Source of the DNA: Planococcus citri
Taxonomy: Eukaryota; Arthropoda; Insecta; Hemiptera; Pseudococcidae
DNA length: 64,000 bases
Assembly (NCBI RefSeq): GCF_950023065.1
Contig: NC_088677.1
Coordinates: 47,384,555 to 47,448,554 of the forward strand
Reading direction: 5' to 3'
This document shows positions 57,601-64,000 of the stretch, piece after piece. The notes under the pieces are model-generated. The model was not told where the DNA came from and did not search any database. It was given only the letters and a program-made list of their open reading frames with translations. Within the stretch, counting starts at the first letter, position 1, and the number at the start of each line of letters is the position of its first letter. The translations under genes were made by a program, and so were the position numbers.

Positions 57601-59367
57601 GAACAACAGTCAACATCGAAATGCGACTTGGTCATCTCAAAGCAATGTTTCGAGTTGCAACGAAACTATAAATTTCCGTAATGGCGTCGAAATGTTACCG
57701 ACATTTTTTCAAAATGATTCCAGTGTAGGATTAAGCGGAGTTTTCAGTCAGCAACAGACAGCAGCTCCTGACACACCGAGGGACGGTCAGTTGTTCAATT
57801 TTAACGGACATATGGTGAATTTATCGGGTAAAGATAATCAACCAGTTGTTAACGAGTATGCTCCTTCTTACGATAACGCTCAAAATATTTACTCGCACCC
57901 GAACAATTCGATCGATGGTCAGTTTAATTACGATATCAACGGAAGCCCCGGTACTGATAATTATCCTGAAAACCTCAGTTTCAATAATCAGCAAATCTCT
58001 AATATATTACAAATAGCTAGTTTGAATTTGGATCAGGAATCTATTTCGATTCCCCCTTCAGGCTGTCAACGTATTAACGACATGTTTCAAATGGCTGATG
58101 TCAACGTAAATGTGAACGAGAATATTGTCGGACAGACGAACGCATCAATTTTATCACAAACCGTCGTTAACAACCCGTCTAATCTATCACATTGCGAAGT
58201 AAGGCGAAATTCACGTGTGAACATAATGCAAGATTATTATATGAAACCAGCTGCTGACGTCGCGAATAATTTGAAATCTAACGAATCCGAAGAATTGAAT
58301 TCCACACTAGAAAAAGTAGCTCAGCAGTTATTTAACGTAAACAAGTACGTTACTAATGCTGAAATGAACACTGGAACGATTACGACTAAAGATACAGTTT
58401 GCGATTCTAATAATTCGAAACAATTCAATATGGCATCGTTTAAACGGTATAAAAGTGAACAGGAGAAATATCGACAGTACGAAAATATATCCATCAATAA
58501 TGGAAATAATACTTTATTGTCGTCCAGTGGTTCGAATACCTATTACGAAAATTCATTCATGCCGGTTCCTGCGGAAACATGTAAATCATATGAATCTTTC
58601 CCATCCCAGATCCCTGTTAGCTCTAATTTCATCTCAAATCAAGATCAACAGTTCCTTATGGGATCAAGATATTATGACGGAAACCTGAATAATAATTCAG
58701 TATTGCCAACCGAAGTCGTCACAAATATGAAAACTTCTGAAGCTAGCCTGACGAACAATTTTAAACAAAATTACGTTCATGGACGGAATAATATTCCGAT
58801 GAATTCAGCCGATCGGAATAATTACGCGAATATGTCTTTTGAAACCGGTAGATCGCCCTATGATCGCCAGATCAGAAATGAATCCACTCGAAATAACACT
58901 AAAAGATTGTTCAACAATCAAGTCCGCATTACAAATGATAAACCTGTCAATTCGATGATCTTTAATGTGAAAGACGATTGCTACACCAATTTTAACCAAA
59001 AAGGTACGACCCAAATGTCTGCAATCCATTTTTGAATTTTTTGTATCAATTTCAGTGTAATTTTCGCATTGTTCAAACTATTTTATGACATAATTTTCAA
59101 CTGAAAGCTTATTATTTCCGGTTTTCAACTGATTAGTGTATTTTTTCAGCTCGTCAGAGAGACTTCGGTAAACCGAAACCTGATGTCGCTCTGGGTAAAG
59201 CTCCATCAGTGGGTATATTGAAAAAATCCACCAACTCAGTTTTGGATACTACTATCCAGTTTCAGAGATCTCCAAAAGATCAAAATGCCGATGATTCTTA
59301 CAATTCATCGAAAGAAAATTCGCTCTCAAGCAAACGAGTTTCTTTTTTACTCGAAAATCTCCAGTGA
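54527..59367 (+). CDS. Uncharacterised Asn/Ser-rich protein with C-terminal PP1-docking motifs, 5 exons
   Basis: Exons 54527-54600, 54694-54752, 54837-54915, 55933-59003 and 59150-59367 join in one frame (3501 nt, 1166 residues) with GT/AG introns. The start is the ATG of MTERRKEDTLVKLSSLSWQR, the first ATG at the 5' end of this frame before the first donor. Most of the protein looks disordered: residues about 130-230 are rich in Asn, Gln, Arg and Tyr; residues 393-559 are seven tandem 24-residue repeats; no membrane segment or enzyme domain is seen. The last 55 residues contain GILK (1116-1119) and KRVSF (1156-1160), the paired SILK-type and RVxF-type motifs by which regulators bind protein phosphatase 1; the protein ends six residues later. 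I do not recognise the family. I infer a PP1-targeting or regulating protein, perhaps fast-evolving; the gene model itself is well supported. Confidence 0.85.
54694..54752 (+). CDS. Second gene, exon 2
   Basis: 59-nt exon after TTTTTTTAG, before GTGAGT. Encodes NSSPKCVYNSDNAQFWKSD after the split Arg. Frame is preserved from phase 2 to phase 1. Confidence 0.8.
54837..54915 (+). CDS. Second gene, exon 3
   Basis: 79-nt exon after TTTCTAG, before GTGAGT. Encodes KPNSDSESRPNEYNNELHIN then QTPSF with a split Lys. It is followed by an intron of about 1 kb (54916-55932) with no other supported content. Confidence 0.8.
55933..59003 (+). CDS. Second gene, exon 4 (large low-complexity exon)
   Basis: 3071-nt exon starting after CTTTCAG and open throughout; 1023 codons of Asn/Ser/Gln-rich sequence. 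It includes an N/R/Q/Y-rich part (about 56105-56400) and the 24-residue repeats (56897-57397). The frame would continue 32 nt past the donor (GTACGA at 59004) to a stop at 59033-59035, giving a shorter form lacking the PP1-docking tail. Third-position use and sustained openness in AT-rich DNA are strong evidence of coding. Confidence 0.9.
56897..57397 (+). repeat. Seven tandem 24-residue (72-bp) coding repeats
   Basis: Units begin SRVNNNFADCSY, SLMNDNFCDCSC, SLVSSNFASGSY, SMLNDNLTDGSY, LLAKGNLVNFPY, SLMNDNLSDYPY and SLVNGNFTNCSR. The first is 23 residues, the others 24. Alternate units share a second half of the type (Q)IAAIRPPSR, so the pattern also reads as a 48-residue higher-order repeat. 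Consensus S-L-[MV]-N-x-N-[FL]-x-x-x-[SP]-Y-x-N-[QP]-[IV]. It points to expansion by unequal exchange. Confidence 0.9.
59150..59367 (+). CDS. Second gene, exon 5 (PP1-docking C-terminus)
   Basis: After TTTTTTCAG. Encodes ARQRDFGKPKPDVALGKAPS, then VGILKKSTNSVLDTTIQFQR and so on to SSKRVSFLLENLQ, with TGA at 59365-59367. GILK fits the [GS]IL[KR] motif and KRVSF fits [KR]x(0,1)[VI]xF; 36 residues separate them, within the range seen in known PP1 partners. Ser1159 inside KRVS is a likely basophilic kinase target that would weaken PP1 binding by analogy with KNL1. Confidence 0.85.
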
Positions 59368-59945
59368 ATGGTACATAATAGCATAATAGAAGTTTACAAA
59401 CGACATTTTTAGACTTATCAGTTTTTTTACCGACTTTAGGTACTATTTTCGTTTCTTTATTATAATTTTTTTATAAATATTCAGTTTTAAGGTTTTATAT
59501 GTACTTACTATCTCAAGAATTTGTGCTTCACTCGTCAACGTAGTACATCAAGTGCGAAGATTATAAATAGACGAATTAGTTTACTAATTGAAAATGCAAT
59601 GAAATATCGATCTATTTCCTTTTCTCATTTTTTTACGTATAAATCGATGGAATCTATATTTTAGATAATAATTACCTACTATTAATTAATTTTTAATCAC
59701 TAGATTTATTTACGTTCGTTTGACGATTTAATACATCGAACGACTACCTGAAAATACTATTCTTTTTTATTTTACTTTAAGAAAAGTATTTGAACTTTTG
59801 TTACTTCTTTTTCCTTTTTTTGAAATTGAAATGATCTATACTATATTATACATATCTTGCGCGTTTGTTTATTAAGTTTGTATTTGTTTTGTTATCAGTT
59901 CTTATTCCTTTTTTTAGAATAAATGCCTTTTTATTCGTATATATG
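59368..59945 (+). other. Probable 3' UTR of the second gene
   Basis: AT-rich tract after the TGA with AATAAA at 59918-59923 followed by T-rich sequence. The cleavage site is inferred from the signal. Confidence 0.45.
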
Positions 59946-62900
59946 TAAGAATTTTCGTTGCGAATTTGAAATAATGGCATTTGAAAAACTAAAATTTGAA
60001 TCGCGATGTATTTTTTGATGGCAAATATCTTTGTAAAAATTTATCAATTTGGAATGTTTTTTCCCTGTTATCATCGTATAGGTACTTGCCAAAAAAAATT
60101 GGTGTTCTTACGGTTGGTAATTTTCTGTGCAACTATGCATGATCGGAATGTTGGATTGTAATCGAAATTGAAAAATATACAGAGTTAAAAGTATGCATCA
60201 ATCGTTGATTTGTTTGTGCGCGAGCCCTGTGTATAGTTGTTTATTTGGTAAACACAATGATTATTGTTAACGTTGTCTGTAATTTCGCCGACACTTTGTA
60301 AAGATCCGCCACTCGAATCAATGCGAAGGAAGAAAGTTGGAAAACACGTTTTTGTGATCTCGTGGCTGTCGAAGCCTTCAAATTGTTTTACGCTTGTCCG
60401 CCTCTTTCGGTTATAGTTGCATGATGCGTACAACCCCCATATGAGTACACAGCTACACTGATTCGTACGTACTCGTAATATCGTAGTACGATTTCCATAC
60501 GCAAAAAAAAAAAAAACGCCAACTAGCCATTATCAGATGAAAATTATTATCGTAATGCGACAATGTTGGATGGATTCCATTTGTTATTAATATTTCTACG
60601 AAGTTATATGAGTAGAATAAAGCTGAGAAACTACTGTTGAAAAAAAAAGTAAACGTAAATCATTGTTTATTAATCGCATTTTCAGATCTCAATTACACAA
60701 TGCAGAATTATTGTATCCGTTTATAAGTATTCAAATAACATTGTCCACGTTCTTTTTATCGGTTTCAGCGATTATTTACGATTGTAGTAAACGATTTACG
60801 ACGTCTTTCTAAATACGATTAAGTACTGATGCGGGCGTGACCAGCTCATTTGAAAATGTATAGTTTTGGCGCTGGTAACCAAATAAACTTTTATTAAGTG
60901 TTTCGAATTTGATAGCTGCAGTGTTTGCACTTCTCGATTCAATGCATTGTCGATGAAAAATCAATTCTATGCATTTTTACTCAGTGCTGATTGGTTATTC
61001 TATTGGAATCTCCTGTTGAAATGAGATGCGATTCCGATTCGATTCCGATTACCTACCGGTGCTTGAAAAAAGTTCTTATGATAAGATGGTTACCTATGAA
61101 TTATCAATATGCTACTGATTTCAGTAATTTCTTACATTTTCATCAAAGTACCTATTTGCTACCTAGCTACGTGATGAAAAAATCACGCAGAAACTCAATT
61201 GAATAGTCGAACGTCGTTCTGATAATGAAATTTGATACCAATCAACTACGTACATACGACTCATACGAGCATTCGAATCTTTTTTTATATCCACATGTTG
61301 ATATATGATAACGCTACGTGAAATTCATGGGAAATTGACGATGAAGATGAAACTCTGCTATTCCTTAGGTATATATTGTTGCATGAGTTGTATGATTTAA
61401 CATGAGCGCGGTATCTACGAGTACATTTTCTTGACAGTTTCTATGAGAGGTGTGTATAGTTGTGTTGTGTACCTATGTAGACCATACCTAGACCTACATA
61501 CCTACCTGTACCTACAACAATGTTACTATTTCCATGCGAAATTGAAAGAAATTATAGAGTACAATAATTAAAATCGCAAATTTTTAATTTTCTATTCCAA
61601 ATGTTGTCAGCTTTTGCCAAATTAAATCTTTTCATTCCTCTGTTGAGGGGAACCACTGAACCAGTGTAGACTAAACATTCTAGTGCTTACATAAAAATGA
61701 ATGAAAACCAAATTCTCAGTTGACCGAATCAATTCGACCACTTTTTAAAAAAATGATCAAAGTGAAATTTTGAAATTCAATTTTTGGAAGGTTTTGATAT
61801 TAAAAAAAGAAATTGTAAAATGTAAACTTAATTACCAACAAGTCTTCGAAAAAAATACATATACATATATATACACAGGTAGGTACGTAGAATTTTTTGT
61901 AGTTTTAAATATTGTGTTAATTTTGTTATTGTAAGCTTTTAAAATCATTGCCCCTTCGACTATAATATTAGGCAGACCTCCACACCCACCAACTATGTCT
62001 TACGTTAGATATAGATATGTACAAAATGTAGTCTAGCCAGACCCTTGATTTTACTCCATTTTTTTTGAGTTTTTTGATCCATTATTGCTGCAATTTCGAA
62101 AATTGTATTGTTCCATTCAATCTCTGAATCATTTTGGCGTTTTAAAAAATTCGTCAAAAAATCAAGAAATGAACTTTATAGCTGAAATTTTTACTTACGT
62201 AATTTGTGGATTTTTTGGGAAGGCGGTGCATGCTCTTTTCGAATACTCATATTCAAGAACTTTTTAAATCCGAAGCAGAGGGTTACCTATACCTACATGG
62301 TTTCTTTGCGAGCCAAATTAGGATGAACATCATTATTTTCTCGAGTTTTCCTTGCATCTAATCGTATTTTTTTTGCTCGAAGCTAATTCAAACATAGAAT
62401 CTTTTTTCCTCATCTGGGTAGGTATAGCAATTGCCGAATTTAAGAAACATGGCGGAAAAAATCATGCATGAATGAAACCGAACTGTCTACCTGGGGCGAT
62501 TTTTTCCGACACATTAGTAGGTGAATTTAACTTGATCTAACCTAAGCAATATTAATAGCTATGAGTGAAATATTTATTCACCATTCACATTCCAAAATAC
62601 TGAGTACCTGTGAAAAAATATCACAAATTCAACTTGTACCGTACCTATGGTCCACAGTATAGGTATATGATAAAATGATGTCATACTTTATACAGGAGAT
62701 CGATACCATTAAAACTGGTTATTTTACGTCACGATTCTCTGGACCATCCTCAATGACGTGAAAAAAGTGATTCATTCAAGAACCGGATGTTTTTCGCGTT
62801 TTGTAGCATATTCGCTACAAATCTAGGCAATTGTTTACACCTCTTACAGAAAAACTGTACCTAGGTACTTGCGAGATACGCGGTTTTACTTTTTATTTGC

Positions 62901-64000
62901 ATTTTTAAGTAATTGAATAATATGACGTTTTGAATTTAGGCATATTATTATGTGTATAATATCGTAAGTTGTTCATTTGCATACGAGTGTTGTATCGGCT
63001 ATGCCCATTGATGACTATTGCCAGTTTCATGGTCCATATGCAATGTGCATCATTAACATTAATCAGGCGTTTTGTATTGGTGATCGCAGCTCATAGGTCT
63101 TAATGCGCGGCAATGAACTGTTTATAAGGAAAGTTTACTGGCGTTCTTGGAAGTGAGTTGTGAAAATTTACTATAAAAATCATTTCCATTAAAAAACACA
63201 CACACTTTTTTTTAGATAAAAACTTTAGGTAGATATTATAAATGCAAATTTATAGAAATTCAAACGTCATTGGCGCGCTTTTTCAAACGGGTTAAAAGTC
63301 ATGGGTGCTTTTAACATTCTTCCAACTTCTGGGTGTGTTTTATCTGAATTCAAGAAAAACGTTCATTACGCGCGTTTATTCGAATGATTAAATAATTAAG
63401 ATATCTGTCTATTTAATTTGAATTTCGATAGTTATTGTAAAAAAACTAGATATACTGTCGTCGAAGAAGGATGATACCTATTTGCGTTATTTTTTAAACG
63501 TTCGCCTATCAGGTCTTAGCTCGTATATAAAAAGTTGAAAAAAAAATCAGTTGAATGGAAATTCATCGTACCTATTTACTTTTGGTGTTCTTCAACAAAT
63601 ATTAATTATTCATTAACCGCGAGTTATGTGTATACTTGTGTATTTGATATGTAGAACTCGAACAACAGGTAATTTATACCTAAATTTTACCCGGCAGAAA
63701 TTTTCGAAAAAGTGTGAGTATTCGTACTTCGAGTTCAACTCGAAGCATAACGACCACCGTGAACGCTACTGTGATTTTTCATTCTTATGGAGAAACTTGA
63801 TGATTAGGTACACATTGAATATGCGTAGTTGTAAATTAGCCTAACCTCTATAGTACCTATACATATGTACCTACATATGGTGTATCCAAGTACCTATGGG
63901 TACCTCCAGAGAAACTATGATTATTGATTTGATTCGCTATGTTTACAGAATAACGCCCGTGGTTGCAATTCTACGCTTTAAATCTGCTTCTAATTGCACT
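59946..64000. other. Intergenic region, no supported gene
   Basis: About 4 kb of AT-rich sequence. The frames present are at most 82 codons (60185-60433 minus; 60991-61206; 62085-62267; 63626-63844), without motifs or splice context. Small direct repeats of GATTCCGATT occur at 61030-61050. Nothing else is supported. Confidence 0.5.

Noticed and set aside
59004..59035. Exon 4 stop at 59033 as the main end of the second gene
   Set aside because: The donor at 59004 and acceptor at 59149 preserve the frame into 72 coherent codons; kept only as a possible isoform.
1..64000. tRNA, rRNA, CRISPR and bacterial-type features
   Set aside because: I looked for tRNA B-box GGTTCGANNCC strings, rRNA-like sequence and regularly spaced repeats and found none that I would support; the DNA is eukaryotic in style.

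Overview
The window looks like AT-rich nuclear DNA of an insect. Genes have short exons with canonical GT/AG introns, MITE-like inverted-repeat elements sit inside introns, and the TACC/GGTA tetranucleotide motif is everywhere. The best-supported gene reads as an insect amyloid-precursor-like protein (Appl). A sternorrhynchan hemipteran (aphid, mealybug or scale) is my guess from the TAGGTACCTA-rich sequence style; it is not proven.

Layout. Positions 1 to about 39.8 kb contain no convincing protein-coding gene on either strand. They hold scattered CpG-rich patches, TACC microsatellites, inverted repeats (10161-10409, 11817-11970), a TA-flanked MITE (20727-20936) and a reverse-oriented, poly(A)-tailed non-LTR insertion with a 16-bp target-site duplication (21269-22222). 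Much of this is probably the upstream region and first intron of Appl, because the first Appl exon visible (39792) starts in phase 0 without a signal peptide. Positions 39792-51933 hold ten plus-strand exons that join in frame to 676 residues of Appl: growth-factor-like E1 domain, copper-binding-type domain, acidic and Thr/Pro linkers, E2 helical domain, one membrane segment and the YENPTY tail. Two Appl introns carry five mobile-element-like insertions, including a decayed mariner-like foldback. A long AT-rich 3' UTR follows.

Positions 54527-59367 hold a second plus-strand gene of five exons, about 1166 residues, dominated by one 3.07-kb exon. I do not recognise its family. It is Asn/Ser/Gln-rich, has seven tandem 24-residue repeats and ends in a paired GILK plus KRVSF signature, which is the docking arrangement used by protein phosphatase 1 (PP1) regulators. 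This is the most interesting candidate for something undescribed. From about 59.9 kb to the end I see no gene.

Appl and the second gene lie head-to-tail on the same strand, separated by roughly 1 kb that includes a cluster of CCAAT boxes. Nothing in the sequence ties them functionally.
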